Positions 22,985 through 35,400 of a stretch of DNA of 64,000 nt are shown here, one piece after another; the stretch's first letter is position 1; each line of letters begins with the position of its first letter. Under the pieces are notes generated by a model. That model worked only from the letters and a program-made list of their open reading frames with translations, was not told the DNA's origin and did no database searches. Origin of the DNA: Helianthus annuus (taxonomy: Eukaryota > Streptophyta > Magnoliopsida > Asterales > Asteraceae); assembly GCF_002127325.2 (NCBI RefSeq), contig NC_035449.2, forward strand, positions 144,870,946-144,934,945, given 5' to 3'. Both the position numbers and the translations under genes were made by a program.

Positions 22985-24520
22985 TTAACACATTTTCTGT
23001 TGGAGGCGCCCGTATTTGTACCTCTACTATTACAGTTACTATTGAAGTTTATGCATCCATTCTGGAAGTCTTAACACATGTTATAATAGAGGCTTAACAC
23101 ATGTTATATCAGGTTTAGTCTGTTGTTATTAAGTTACTATTGGAGTTTATTCATCCATTATGGAAGTCTTTACACACGTTATAATAGATGCTTAACACAC
23201 GTTATACATTTCAGTCGCTTAACACATGTTACAGTATGTATATACACATCATGGTGTTTTGGAAACCAATAGCTTATACATGAAACCATGTTAGATTAAA
23301 CTAAGATTATAACAGAGGGTTAACACATTTTATCCCAGGTATACGGTGTTACGATATTAACTTGTATGTTCGATATTAACTTGTACACGTGTTTACTATC
23401 AGTATATGCACATCATAGTATTTTGCAAACCACTTTCATATACATGAATACAAGTCGGGTTACAACAAGGTTATAATCGTGGAGACGCCCGTATTTGTAC
23501 CTCTACTGTTACAGTTACTATTGAAGTTTATGCATCTATTCTGGAAGTCTTAACACATGTTATAATAGAGGCTTAACACACGTTATATCAGGTTTACTCT
23601 GTTGTTGTTAAGTTACTATTGGAGTTTATTCATCCATTATGGAAGTCTTAACACACGTTATAATAGATGCTTAACACACGTTATACATTTTCAGTCACTT
23701 TAACACATGTTACAGTATGTATATACACATCATGGTGTTTTGGAAACCACTAGCTTATACATGACACCATGGTAGGTTAAACCAAGATTATAACAGAGGC
23801 TTAACACATTTTATCCCAGGTATACGGTGTTACGATATTAACTTGTATGTTCCATATTAACTTGTTCACGTGTTACGATCAGTATATGCACATCATGGTG
23901 TTTTGCAAACCACTTTCATATACATGAATACAAGTCGGGTTATAATGGATGCTTACATGTTATCATATGTATACAAGTGGGGTTACAACAAGATTACGAT
24001 ATTAACTGAGCTCCCCATTAAACTCATCGCCCCCGTCGACTGTTTTCACCCTTGTCACATGTTTAGCAATTACATGTTCCGAACAGACAAATTGTAACAC
24101 ATGTTAGATCAGTATATACACATCATGGTGTTTTGTAAACCACTAGCTTATACATGAATACATGTCAGGTTACAAAAAGATTATAACAGAGGCTTAACAC
24201 ATGTTATACATTCCAAAATGTGCAAAACAAATGACCTGTTTCATATTATATATTCCAAAATTACTGGTATATGTGTTACCATAAATGGCTTGTTTCATAT
24301 TACACGTTACATCATGGTGTTCTAACCACCAACACATGTTATAAATGAACGAAGAATTCTTTCCCAAAGGATGTGACTTATTGAATGTCCCGGCATTAAC
24401 GTCGCCTACATCCATCCAGCTTGTCAATTCAATATCTTTTATGGATCTGTTTCTATAAATCAACACACGTTATATATCATTCTAACAGGTGCTTAACACA
24501 TGTTATAGGTATGTCCCTGT
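22985..24520. repeat. Duplicated module and AACACATGTTATA motif array in element C
   Basis: The segment starting CGCCCGTATTTGTACCTCTA at about 23007 recurs at about 23484 (period about 477 bp), with a third partial copy from about 23870. Within it CTTAACACACGTTATA/CTTAACACATGTTATA recurs many times in one orientation, for example near 23065, 23092, 23170, 23190, 23220, 23550, 23574, 23650, 23670, 24190 and 24490. Confidence 0.8.
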
Positions 24521-25000
24521 AAATCAAACAACCCAACAAAAAAACAATTATTGTTAAGATCAAAAGCCCCAAACAAGCAACCAAACCAACAAAAAAAAAC
24601 TCGTTCAAAATCTCATCCTAAAGTTTTGGATTTATCTAAAATACATGAACATTAACCATTACTAGAACACGCATTAACTTCGCATACATCCATCAAGCTT
24701 GTCAATTGAATATCTTTATGGGTTTGTTTCTGTAAATCAACACACGTTATATAACATTCTAACAGGGGGCTTAACACATGTTATGGGCCTGAGTCTGTGA
24801 ATCAAGCAACCAAACAAAAAAAAAACACTTACTGTTCAGATCATAAACCCAAATAAGCAACCCAAACCAACAAAAGAACAACTACTGTTAAGATCAAAAG
24901 CCCCTAACAAGCAACCAAACCAACAAAAAAACTCGTTCAAAATCTCATCCTAAAGTTTTTTATTTATTTAAAATACATGAACATTAACCATGGATACCCC
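24390..25000. repeat. Direct repeat of about 300 bp in element C
   Basis: CATCCAGCTTGTCAATTCAA (about 24412) and CATCAAGCTTGTCAATTGAA (about 24689) begin similar segments, each with CAACACACGTTATATA. The segment AAGCAACCAAACCAAC...TCGTTCAAAATCTCATCCTA appears at about 24575 and again at about 24910. Confidence 0.75.
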
Positions 25001-25690
25001 ATTAACCATTACTAAAACACTTTCAGCACACAAAAACATATTAACAACCATTTCAACAAAAATCAAGTGTGAAATGATATTTCAAGAACACTTACCGGAT
25101 CTATAACCGTTCGATGAAAACGGAGAAGATCTTCAAACCTTCTTCTCACACACACACACTCGTGCGTGTGTCTTTGTGATAAAGATTGTTGTTTCTCTAT
25201 CTAAAACATCAACTTTCTCTCTCTAAAAACATTCATCTTGTCATCGTTCTTCTCACACACATACTCGTGCGTGTGTCTTTGTGATTTTTCAGACCAGATG
25301 ATGCTGAAATTATCTTCAAATGAAGATCACCATTGAAGGATCACCATTGAAGACCATGAAGCTTTTCTCTTTCACATGATGAAGAAAGAGGAGAGAGACA
25401 ATAGTGTTTTGAAAGATTTGACTAGAAGAAAGATGAGAGAGATGATGATACTAGTACTACATAAGTGAGTTTTGTCATTTCCAATGCCAAAAAGTTTTCC
25501 AAAGTTCAATTTGCACTACCCAAAATGCCCTTCCAGTTGTACTAATGGGTATTATAAGATTTCTTTTAAATATAATTCTTACCCAAATTATGAGAGCCAT
25601 TGATCAAGTTAGATGAAAGGTAATCAACGGTTGACAATGGGTTTGCATAGTTTTCTTAAAAAGATAGAGTTTCCTATATAGCCAAGCCCT

Positions 25691-26515
25691 ATATATATAT
25701 TAGGCTCATCTCCCCATTTCCTTAGTTTAATCCCCTTTGCCTCATCCTCACACCCATCCTACGTGGCGCTTACGTGGCGGATCATCCTCCAAGGAAGGGC
25801 CTCTACCATACCGCATAGCCTTATGTTTGTGGTTGTTTTTATTTTTATTTTATGTTTGGTGTATTTTCTTATATGGATATTTAAGCTTTAGTAATTAATG
25901 TGGTACTTTAATTGGGTCTACTTTGTTTAGAATATATTTGTTAATATTGATTGCATTAAGCGTGTGAAGTATACAAAACAATTTTCATGATTTATACAAA
26001 TTATGAAATGTTGTGTATGATTTATTTTGCCATTAAACTTATTATATGCTTAATTGTCATTGATAGTTTTTAATATTTTTACTATTTTCATAGTTTTATT
26101 ATATGTGTAGATCTCTTTTTTGTTAATATTATGGCGGTAGCAACTCCTACATTAATCAACTTACAAATAATTAATTAAACATATTAAATTGTGCCCACTC
26201 AGAATTTTAGTTAGTATGTATGACAATTGAACAGATGTGGTACTTACTAATCTCAATTGGATAAGAAATCGTCATGATCTTAAATATACAGAGAGTTTGT
26301 ACGTTGCTAATCTTAGGTACCCGTCTCAGCGGCCCAGTAAACTACTAGTTAATTCTTGTGAGTTCCTAAAACTAGATACGCTTGTATTCATCTATTTATT
26401 TTTTTATATTTTTAAAAATAGGTTTATCATGTCAGCTTTTATAAAAAAAATATATTATGTTTTATTTCTCTTACTAAATTTTAAATTATCACCAAACCTG
26501 TTAAAATAAATTAGA
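25691..26515. other. AT-rich spacer
   Basis: No gene seen. The left 120 bp is C-rich (CCTACGTGGCGCTTACGTGGCG), compatible with an old MITE end; the rest is AT-rich with short random ORFs. Confidence 0.4.
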
Positions 26516-26523
26516 ATGCTCGT

Positions 26524-26842
26524 TAGAGGTGCACAAAACATATTTTTTTAGAACCACAACTGGGTTCGGTTTGGTCTACAAAGTTAACAACCGGTTCATG
26601 TACGTTATGCTTTTTCTACCGGGTTTTGACTGGTATGGCCGGGTTTTTCCTAGTTTGACCGGTTCAGGTTTGGGTTTTGACTGGGTAGAGGTGGAACCGG
26701 CTTCGTTGGTTTTTCGGTTCGGTTCCTTTTTCTTCGGCCAAATCTAGAACTAGTCTGTACCCGCGGTTTGGCTAGGATAGGAACTGGTTTCAGGTCAGGT
26801 ATTCCGGGTTGATTCCTGGTCCGGGTTTTATGCCCATCTCTA
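26524..26842. mobile_element. hAT-type MITE, 319 bp, TSD ATGCTCGT/ATGCTCAT
   Basis: The left terminus TAGAGGTGCACAAAA and the reverse complement of the right terminus, TAGAGATGGGCATAAA, are similar. They are flanked by 8-bp direct repeats (26516-26523 ATGCTCGT and 26843-26850 ATGCTCAT, 7 of 8 identical). TAGRG-type ends with an 8-bp duplication are diagnostic of hAT. The interior is rich in GGGTTTTGAC, CGGGTT and GGTTCGGTT words and is noncoding. Confidence 0.8.
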
Positions 26843-27448
26843 ATGCTCATATGTTCGTATTGTTACCACTGTCACTATGCACCTTTTGTTCATCAATGAA
26901 AGCCCATTGTTTTGGTACAAAATATTAATTTGTGCAAAAACTGAAATTCAATTTGATAGGAATGTTTTAGAAATATTTTTCTATAATTTTAACTCAAATA
27001 CATAAAGCTTGTATCCTTTTTTTACTTTATTTTTTTTATTTAATCACTTTTTTGTCAAATTGTTTATTATTTTATGAGTTTATTGCTTTTTTGGATTATT
27101 CTTGGATTCCAACTAAAACTACTATAAACCTTCAACAACTATAAGGGTGGTGGGTATAAGGCTGATTGAGTTATGCGGTGACTCAAGTCACCGATTCGGT
27201 GACTACACCCTGGCTTCCAACGCATTCGGTGACCAAGAGAGAGAATGCCAAAATCGGTAACCTTTCACTGATTGATTGATGTTGATTGATTCTATTTTTT
27301 GACCGTTTGCTTTTAATATTTTTGACTGTTTGCATTTTTTGAACGTTTTTTATTACCGTTGGTGAATTTCTTATATTAACTCAATTTTTCAATCACTTTT
27401 AACACACAATTCTTACAAAAAATTTCTCTTTCTAGACCCACAAACACC

Positions 27449-28781
27449 ATGGATAAACAAAACAAAGGTAAACCAAGAAAAAAGGTTCCGCTAGCCGAGG
27501 ATTGGATTAAAAAAAAAAAGGTTTCGCAAACGAGACAAGGTGATTGTAGAGGTCCAAGTGCACCGATTCAAACCTCCTACGGATATTCACCAACCACTCA
27601 ACCTCAATTTTATTACCCTCAAACTCAACCATCTTTTTTCACCCAACCTACTTTTCCACCACAAATATTTTCACACCCAAGCTTCACAAACGAGTTCGAT
27701 CCATTTGGATTTAGGACCCCGCCAATTCAATCACCAAGAGAGAATGTCGAGGGCCCACTTCCTATCTACGATGATGTAGAGGTTGTCCCCGAAACACAAC
27801 ATTTGGATGTAGATAGTGGCGAGGACGAAGAAGAATATGTGGATGAAGACGATGATATTGGTGAAGCAAGTGACCTGAAACAAAAGGGAGTCAAGGCGGA
27901 GCGTCAAACTTGGGCGAAAACACATGAAGAGGCCTTAGCCAAGGCATGGGTTCATTGTTCCTTAAACAAGAAAAAAGGAAATGCACAAAAAGGGGATAGT
28001 TTTTGGAAAAAAATTCTCGTCCATTACAACGAAACTGTCGGCGGAAGTACTCGAACAGTTCATCAAGTACGTTCAAAATGGATCCCTATGTTGAGTAAGA
28101 TAAATCACTTCAACGGTCTTTGGCAACAAGCGGTAATTTTCCATAACATTTAAAAAATAATTTCCATTAAATTGTGTATGTTTAATTTTTTTACTTTATA
28201 TTTGTTATCCATGTAGGATCGTATTCGTGGTAGTGGTGTTAGCGACCTCGACGTCATGAATAGGGCTTTAAGTGATTTCAAAAAAAAATATCCAAGTGGT
28301 TTTCAACATATTGAGGCATGGGAGGTCATTCGTAAAACATGACAAATGGGCAATGGTACCATTGTTGGGTGAAGATGGTGAAAGTTCGGGACAAAAAAGA
28401 AAGTCGCCCGATGCGGGTACACCGGGAACTGAGTCACCGATCGATATACCAGACATAAACGTAGACCCGTCACCAACAAGACAAGAAAGGAAAGACAAAA
28501 GGCCCGCATCATCATCAAACGATAGCCAAGAGGCCCTCACCGAGAAGCTCGCCCAATACACTCTTTTGAAAGAACAAGAAAAAGCACGTTTGATAGAGTT
28601 GACGAATATACGAAAGAAACGTGAGGAAGACACCATAGCGTTAGTGGCGGAACAACGCGAGGCGGTGAAACAACTCATGTATGATCGGGATTTGAAGACA
28701 TTTACTGAGTCACACGACCATGCTCCACCCGAGATGTTGCCATTTATTCTCGCGAGGAATGAGATATCGCAAAAAATATAA
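27449..28781 (+). pseudogene. Harbinger ORF1-type SANT/trihelix-like protein gene with one frameshift
   Basis: Exon 1 (27449-28132) encodes a basic start (KPRKKVPLAEDWIKKKK), a Gln/Pro/Tyr-rich linker, an acidic patch (EDEEEYVDEDDD) and a SANT-like three-helix region (TWAKTHEEALAKAWV...FWKKILVHYNE...VRSKWIPML), with spaced Trp residues that in this family bind DNA or bridge to the transposase. An 84-bp GT-AG intron (28133-28216) in phase 0 leads to exon 2 (FKKKYPSGFQHIEAWEVIRK). There one extra A near 28335 shifts the frame; after it the family's DKWAMVPLLG segment, a Pro/Ser linker and a long charged helix (EKLAQYTLLKEQEKARL) continue to the stop at 28779-28781. Database entries for relatives are often called 'glutathione S-transferase T3-like', which the sequence does not support. 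Confidence 0.75.
28133..28216 (+). other. Intron of the Harbinger ORF1 gene
   Basis: GTAATTTT...ATGTAG, 84 bp and T-rich, between codons (684 coding bases before it, exactly 228 codons). Protein similarity continues smoothly on both sides. Confidence 0.7.
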
Positions 28782-29144
28782 TTGGCCATGCAATTTCTAA
28801 AATATTAGTTTATTTTATGGTTTAATTTTTTAATTTTAAATGTAATGTGTTTTTTTTTTAATTTTAAATGTAATGTGTTTTTTTTTTAATTTTAAATGTA
28901 ATGTGTTTTTTTTAAGTTTTAAATGTAATCTGTTTTTTTATTAAGTTTAAAAAATGTTTTAATTATTTATGCATAGTTTATAATTTTTAAATAAAAAATA
29001 TATAACTCAAACACCCTAGGATGTTTGACTATACCCTCTGATTGAGTGCAAAATGGGGAGTGGAATGGGGAGTTTACATGGCATAATATTATTGGCTAGG
29101 ATTTCACTCAAACACCCTAAGGTGTTTGACTATACCCTCCACGC
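28782..29144. other. 3' region of the Harbinger element
   Basis: Three to four tandem copies of TTTTTTTAATTTTAAATGTAATGTG at 28845-28935 follow the stop, then the duplicated terminal sequence. No further gene. Confidence 0.6.
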
Positions 29145-29147
29145 TAA

Positions 29148-29474
29148 TCATCATCTCATCCTTCATCTAAACAATATAAATTTGAGAAAAAGCGTATGTC
29201 AACTTCATATACGGGTGCAAGCGAAGTAGAGTAATTTTAGGAGGAGGTCTTTGGTAGAGACTTTTATCTCTTAGTAGGAGGTCTTAGGTTCAATACTTAG
29301 GTATGGAGTAACTTTAGGATATTTGAAGTAGAGTAATAGTGTAGATTTAAATTAGTATACACTTGTGAATTACTTGAGATCGTCTTATTATAAGTTCGAA
29401 CTATCTGTTCAATACCAAGGTACAACTTTGTTTTTGAACATAATATGCATTGTTGAGTTGTACATTACAACTTA
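29148..29474. other. AT-rich spacer
   Basis: No gene or repeat recognised between the Harbinger element and the Helitron-like 5' end. Confidence 0.4.
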
Positions 29475-29500
29475 TCTTCCTATATAATAAAGCAAAAGTT
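29475..29500 (+). mobile_element. Helitron-like 5' terminus
   Basis: TCTTCCTATATAATAAAGC after a host A resembles plant Helitron 5' ends (TCTATA..ATATAATAAA). What follows, after removal of younger insertions, includes captured gene fragments. The matching 3' end may be 61149, or may be lost; the link is inference. Confidence 0.45.
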
Positions 29501-29920
29501 TAGTAGGCCACGTGTCATCAACTCAAGGCCCCCCTTTCTTCTTCCCACGTGTCACCTTCCCATGATTTCAATATGGAAGGTTGCCGACAAAAACTCAATC
29601 TCAATTCAAAATTCAAACTCACCTTTACTTTCTCTCTCTTTCTCTAAAAAAGATTCATGTTGTCTAGCCTCATCAACATCTCCATTATCATTCATCCATT
29701 CTCCTTCCCTACGCACAAAGATGAAGAGCATGTTTGGCTAAGCTTATTTAAGTTGAAAAGGACTTTTGGGAAAAGGACTTTTTGAAAAGGAGTTTTCAAA
29801 AAAAGTGTTTGGATTAGCTTATAGGGTGGGAAAAGCCAATAAGTCAATAAGTTGTTTTTTAAAAAGTGTTTGGCTTAGCTTATTGATGTAAAATGACTAA
29901 AAGGGACATGCTTTCATTAA

Positions 29921-30340
29921 TGTAGGATCTTGTAATGACCCGAATGAGTCGTTCAGAGGAGTTTTAATCTATTTCAAATGCGGAATTAGAGAAATAGACT
30001 TCGAAACAACTTGAATATCACTTTAAACTGCTTTCTGATTGATATAACAGCAAATACAATCACAGGACAAACCGGCAGCACCTCGGTATCCAAATCATAA
30101 GCTATTACAACTGATTTCGCTTGAGGACCTATATATAGACATGAGATTCCGCTTGAAAGTGTCAAGGTGCATTTCAAGCGGAATTAACTATGTTGATTTC
30201 GCTTGAAACTGCACATGACACATTCAAGCGGAATCAGCTCATTCAAGCGGAATCAACCTTTTCTCGAACAACGTGCCCTGATCTAATAATCTAGTACAAG
30301 ACTCGATACAAGACGAAGTCGACAGATGTATGCACCAACA
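29921..30340 (-). repeat. 3' LTR of the minus-strand copia
   Basis: TGTAGGATCTTG...GCACCAACA on the plus strand, i.e. TGTTGGTGC...CCTACA in the element's sense. It contains a minus-strand TATA box (plus CTATATATAG, about 30130-30139) and five TTCAAGCGRAAT/ATTYCGCTTGAA words in both orientations around and downstream of it. Confidence 0.88.
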
Positions 30341-32480
30341 GACTCCCCCTCAGACGTTGACGAGTCTTAAGTGTCGAGTCTTCAATGTCTTCAATCTTGA
30401 TCAGTCTTACTGCACTTTACTCTTTCTATCAGCACCAACATGATCCCTTCGAACTAATCTTTCTCTCGGATGACTTCAGACTTCCCCTTTCGATGTGCTG
30501 GAATTGTAATCTGGCTTTCACAGAATCAGGATCGTGATCTTGCTCTCAAGATTTCTAATTCTCTTGATCTGATCTCTTGATTCCTTAAGTTCATCAGCAT
30601 CATCAGCTCCAGGATCATAACCTGGCTCTCATTCTACTCCGGTATCGAGACTAGCATTCCTACACATTCTCTTCCACACAATAAATTTCATAAATTTTAA
30701 CAATTTAATATTAAGATGTATGCACCAACTCAGACTCTCCTTTTCAAAACAACCAGAATATCTGTGACCACTTGCAGAAGAATATTCAAACATTTTTAGA
30801 TTTAACAGACTTCCCCTCAAAATGATCATCATGTTCAGCATTTGGAATTTTGAAAATCAGCTTTTCAACATCAGTTGTCGAAAATCTTTTTGGATTTTTT
30901 TTAGTTTAAATGAAATGCAGTAAAGAAATATTTACAGACAATATTTCTGTGAGTTTGTGTAAGAGGATCATATCAGTTTATGAGACAAATCACCAACACC
31001 GTTAAGCTTAATTTCATTTTAAGTTCTAAACAATTCACTTAGATTGTCAGTATACTGATCCACTTAAATTTTCACACAAAGTTCAACTGTTTCGAGATAC
31101 GAGATTAATGTATTAAGCACTTAAACTTATTTGCGTGTCCCACCACTTGAATATACTCCCGTATCCAGATCCCAGTATTCAGTCTTACATGTGAGTATAC
31201 CTAGATGATATCTGTAAGGGGTTAGGTGCGAAACCGTGAGAGCTCAGGTCAGAACTTCCGTTCAGCAAAGAGATGACGGTTCGACTTTTGGTGTGTCCCC
31301 TTTAGAGGATCTTTTCTTCAACAGCACATGATTAGCATTTTTCAATGTTTCATCATTTTTTATGCTGAGGGCGGCGCTATATTTCAAGCATTTGCAGAAA
31401 GTATTATATGGGGACTAGGCCATTTCTTCCGCAAAATCAGAAGTCCCGGGATAATACCCCAGATATCACTGAGTATAAAGACCTAGTATCTCAGAAAGAG
31501 AGACCTTTCGAACAAGATTTCGGGGGTTACCCATATATCCAAGAAATGTTCCCCACGACATAAGCAAGTTTAAATTTTAGGTTTATATCTCGTCACAATC
31601 TACTAAATGTGCAAAAACCTACTGACATATCCATAGTGAGATTGTTTATCACATTTGACTTTCCATTTCTTTAGCATGTTGTGATAATCCACTGATGTAT
31701 TATCATTTCCTCTTTTTTACAACAAAACTCATTTTTGTTTTATCATGTTTTTGGCTTTTTCAAATTTTCTAATGTTTTTGTATTTTCTGAAATTTTTACT
31801 CCCCCTAAAATGCAAACACATTTAAAGAAAATTGAGAACAAACTATACAAGAAAAAATGACAACTGATATCGAATCGCTTCAATTCGCCATCCACTAGGC
31901 ATAAACAATCAGAACTCCCCCTTTCAACAAACTATTTTCCCATTAAGATTTCAAAACACTCAAGTTTGTTTTAATCAAAATGGTTTTTTTCGAAAAATAA
32001 GTTTTGTTTTAACCACTTGTAGGTTAGGGATAAACTCATCACATTGTCCATTTTTAACCACATGTATGAGGATTACATCAAGTTCAATTTAATGACCTTG
32101 ACGAATCACTTGTAAAAATTACCATCTGTACCACTTGTAGGAATAACACATCTACACAAATTCATGTTACCAATAAAGATGTTTATTCCTGCTTCACACT
32201 TACCATCCTGGAAGCTCCGGCAAGTCCACAATTCTGTAAAAATTTCAACAATTTTAAAATCTTTCACAAAAACTATTTTAACAAGAATGATGCCGATTCC
32301 TGCTCCACGATTACAAACTTAGGAGCTCCGTCAAGTCAGATTTTTTAAGGAAAAAGAATTTTCACCTAAGTCTGACCAACCATGAGTGATTTTAACTCTG
32401 ATTCAGTTGGGTTATAAGTTACCTTCTTTGTCGCATAAAAATCTTTAACCCCTTTGGCTTTTCCCTCGACCATTTTCTCA
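30341..32480 (-). other. Noncoding 3' interior of the minus-strand copia
   Basis: About 2.1 kb where pol would be expected has no ORF and no recognisable pol motif on either strand. On the minus strand five purine-rich tracts of the GAGGGGGAGT type occur (plus CTCCCC at about 30342, 30483, 30812, 31800 and 31914); the first adjoins the LTR and is the functional polypurine tract. A diverged repeat of about 115 bp (GCAGGAATCGGCATC/GCAGGAATAAACATC in minus sense) lies at 32180-32340. Confidence 0.65.
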
Positions 32481-32490
32481 AAAATCTTTT

Positions 32491-35400
32491 TCACATTTCC
32501 ATTAAATGTTTTCTCAACATCAAATTCTTTCTTCTCAGAATAGAATTGATTCGAGATCTCAACCTTACCAACTTTTTTTTAACATTTTCATTCTTCAATG
32601 ATGGAAAACTTGCATCATTCACTGAAGACACTGATTTTCCTTTTTTAACCTCAACTTGTGGCTCTTCTAGCTTTGTGGAATCAGAATCATCGCCAGAATT
32701 TCCATCAAACTTCTTAACAACCCACATCTGGTTGTCTTTGGCTCTCTTTTTGTAAAAAATTTTCTTTAAACATTCACCAACTTCATAAGTTGAATTTTCA
32801 AAAATTTTGAACTTTTCAGTTGGTGGTTCAACATCGACAACTTTTTCTTTAAGGTTTTTAGAGACTCCCTGTTTTGTCTTAGTAGCTTGAGAACAGTTCC
32901 ATGCAATGTGACCAACTTCATTGCACTTGTAACAGGTTCTTGTCTCTTTTCTATGAAAGACTCCAGTTCCTTTCCTCTCAGCAAGAAACTCCTAGTTTGA
33001 TTGTTTCCAGAAAGGTTTCTTCTATTCTTCCTCAGCACTTCCTCAGCACTTCCTCCTGAAACAAATTTTGTGTTTGTTTTAGAAATTTTGTCATTTTTAT
33101 AATTTTCAAGTGGAACGAAACCTAATCCTTTCTTTTTGTAGTTACCATTTTGGTTTGGTTTCTTTTGAAAACCAGAACCAAAACTGTAACCTTTTTTCTT
33201 GTTTAACCGTTTTTGAACTCTTGAAGTGAATTTTTTAGGTTTTTCAGTAAGATTTAAATCTTTTATTTCAGAAATATTGATTTCTGTCATTTTGAAAACC
33301 TTTTTGATCATTTCAAATCTAACACTTCTTATTGGAAACTCTTTGTCAGAATATAATTTGTCAGAATCATTCAAAGTATATGCTACTACAAATGTTTCAT
33401 CATTCAAATTCGATTTTGATAACAAAAACTCTTTACTGTAAGCCCGTTTAACCGATGTCTTTGGACTGTTGACTGGCGAACTTGAACCTCCAGACTCAGA
33501 CTTTGACTCAGACTCCTCATCTGTATCCAACACCTGATCGACCACCTTTTTAATTAACTCAGACTCATGATCAGTGTCAGACGATGTGAAAGTGACGTCA
33601 ATGTTTTCTGGTAATTCATCGGTTATATCAGACTTCGGTTTTATATTGACTGCCTTTTGAACTTGCTCCTCATTTGGTTTTCTGGGAGAATAAGCTTCCC
33701 AGATCGGAGGTGGACACTTGTTATAGCAACACTCGGTTTCTTACCAGTATCCTTCTTCTTTGGCTTCTCATCCTGAAATGCTTCGAAACCTGCAACAGTT
33801 GGATAAATTCGATCAATAAGATAATCAGAACTAGAATAACTCTGTAATAATCATCTGATTCTCTCATTCTCAATTTTCTCAGTCTCCAACTCTTGTTTCA
33901 GCTTGGCACATTCCTCAATGTAATGGTTTATAGCTTTTTGCTTCATCATCATTGTAGCATTCATCATTGTCAAAGCATCTTCTCGTTCAGAATTTGTACT
34001 GGCTTGTTCAAAACATCATAAGACTCCTTCACGTAGTTGAGATTGAACAGTAATTGTTCCTTCATCTTCTCAAGCTCAGCCAACTTCTCGTCTTTTGCTG
34101 CACATTCTTTGCAAGATTCTAGACACTTTGAGCAAGGCTTTATGACTTCCACAATCTTTTCTACTTCACTGATCTTCTCAGCTTCAGTCACTTTCTCAGT
34201 TTCAATAATCTCCTCAGCAACAATTTTAACTTTTTCATTTTAAACAGTCTCTTCTTTTTGAACAACACTTTCAGACTTCATTTGCTTTTGTTCTTTTGCT
34301 GCTCGTCTCTCCTTCAGCTTCTCCAAGCGATCTGCAAAATAAAAATGAAAGCTATCAGGAGATAGATGAGTTTTTGCAACATTAATATGTCTTTCTTCTT
34401 CATCATCACCACTGTCATCAGTTGGTGATTGATCAAACTCTATTGACTTGTCAGAACTATCATCTAAAGAACTAGAATCAGATGGTGTTTGATCAAAAAG
34501 AGTTTCTCTTTCTGAACTTTCATCTGAACTCTGTGAGCTTTCATCTGATAAAATAGATTTTCCTTCTTGATCCTTCACACTAACACCAATAGCTTTCATT
34601 CACTCTGTAAACATATCTGGTTCTTTCACAATTTTAGCAATGAAAGCTTTGAAATCCCCTTTCTCATCCACAGACATATCCCAACTAAATCCTTCTGGTA
34701 ACCTCTCATCCTCTTGATTAACTAGGCATGCTTTGTTGTCAGATGAAATATATTTATCCCAGCTAAAATTTTCTTGATTCACTAAACATGCTCTCTTTGA
34801 AGAATCCTCTATCACTTTTCTACCATGAGCCACTTGTGGTTCTTGTTGTTGTTGTTGACCAACTTGTTGATATATGGCTTTCCGGTAGTAGTCATCTTTC
34901 CAAATGGATTCTTTGCTTCATTTGCTTCTCTATTCTTGCATTCCCTCTTGAAATGACCTTTCTCCCTGCATCGAAAACAAGTAACTTTAGATTTATCAAA
35001 ACCTAAAGTAGAAACATGTGAATCAAGAAAATCATTTCTTACAGTAATTATCTTGAACTTTTCAGCTCTTCTCAGGACACTAGCTAGACACCATTTGATG
35101 TCCATGAGCTCCATTTCTTTAGCGTCTATCTAATCGTAATCCTCCTTCGTTAGCATAGGATTCCCGATTCTCCCTGCAACCAAACCTTCATAATATTGTA
35201 GCACAGTTGCAAGTAAAGACATGTGATCTTTTGCAATCTCTTGAGAGAAACTTTGACCCTCTAGGAGATTCAAAGCTATATTGCACTATATCATACAATC
35301 ACCACTTTTTGTACTTTGAGAATGGAAACTTGATGATGAACTCTTGGGATTAACACTCGGATATGAAGAAAATCCAGTGCTGTTGTTTGAACCTTGATCA

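Larger units (their letters stand above)
21520..25690. mobile_element. TIR element C, about 4.2 kb, non-autonomous, with captured sequence
   Basis: The left end GGGCAATGCTACACAAGAAA and the reverse-complemented right end GGGCTTGGCTATATAGGAAA continue to match for about 55 bp (both reach AGAAAACT...AAAC.CATT). TA-rich sequence lies on both sides. The interior holds a short protein-kinase-like fragment, two copies of a roughly 480-bp module, a roughly 300-bp direct repeat and dozens of AACACATGTTATA words. There is no transposase ORF, so any movement needs a partner. Confidence 0.65.
27145..29144 (+). mobile_element. PIF/Harbinger element of 2,000 bp, TSD TAA, ORF1 only
   Basis: The left end GGGTGGTGGGTATAAG pairs with the reverse complement of the right end, GCGTGGAGGGTATAGT (shared GTGG and GGGTATA). 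TAA is present on both sides (27142-27144 and 29145-29147), the Harbinger target duplication. The interior carries a two-exon SANT-like ORF1 gene and no DDE transposase. A right-terminal segment (CAAACACCCTA.G.TGTTTGACTATACCCTC) is repeated at 29010 and 29108, indicating internal growth of the 3' end. Confidence 0.85.

Noticed and set aside
27449..28781. Calling the Harbinger gene a glutathione S-transferase
   Set aside because: There is no thioredoxin-like fold motif; the Trp-spaced helices, acidic linker and element ends fit Harbinger ORF1.
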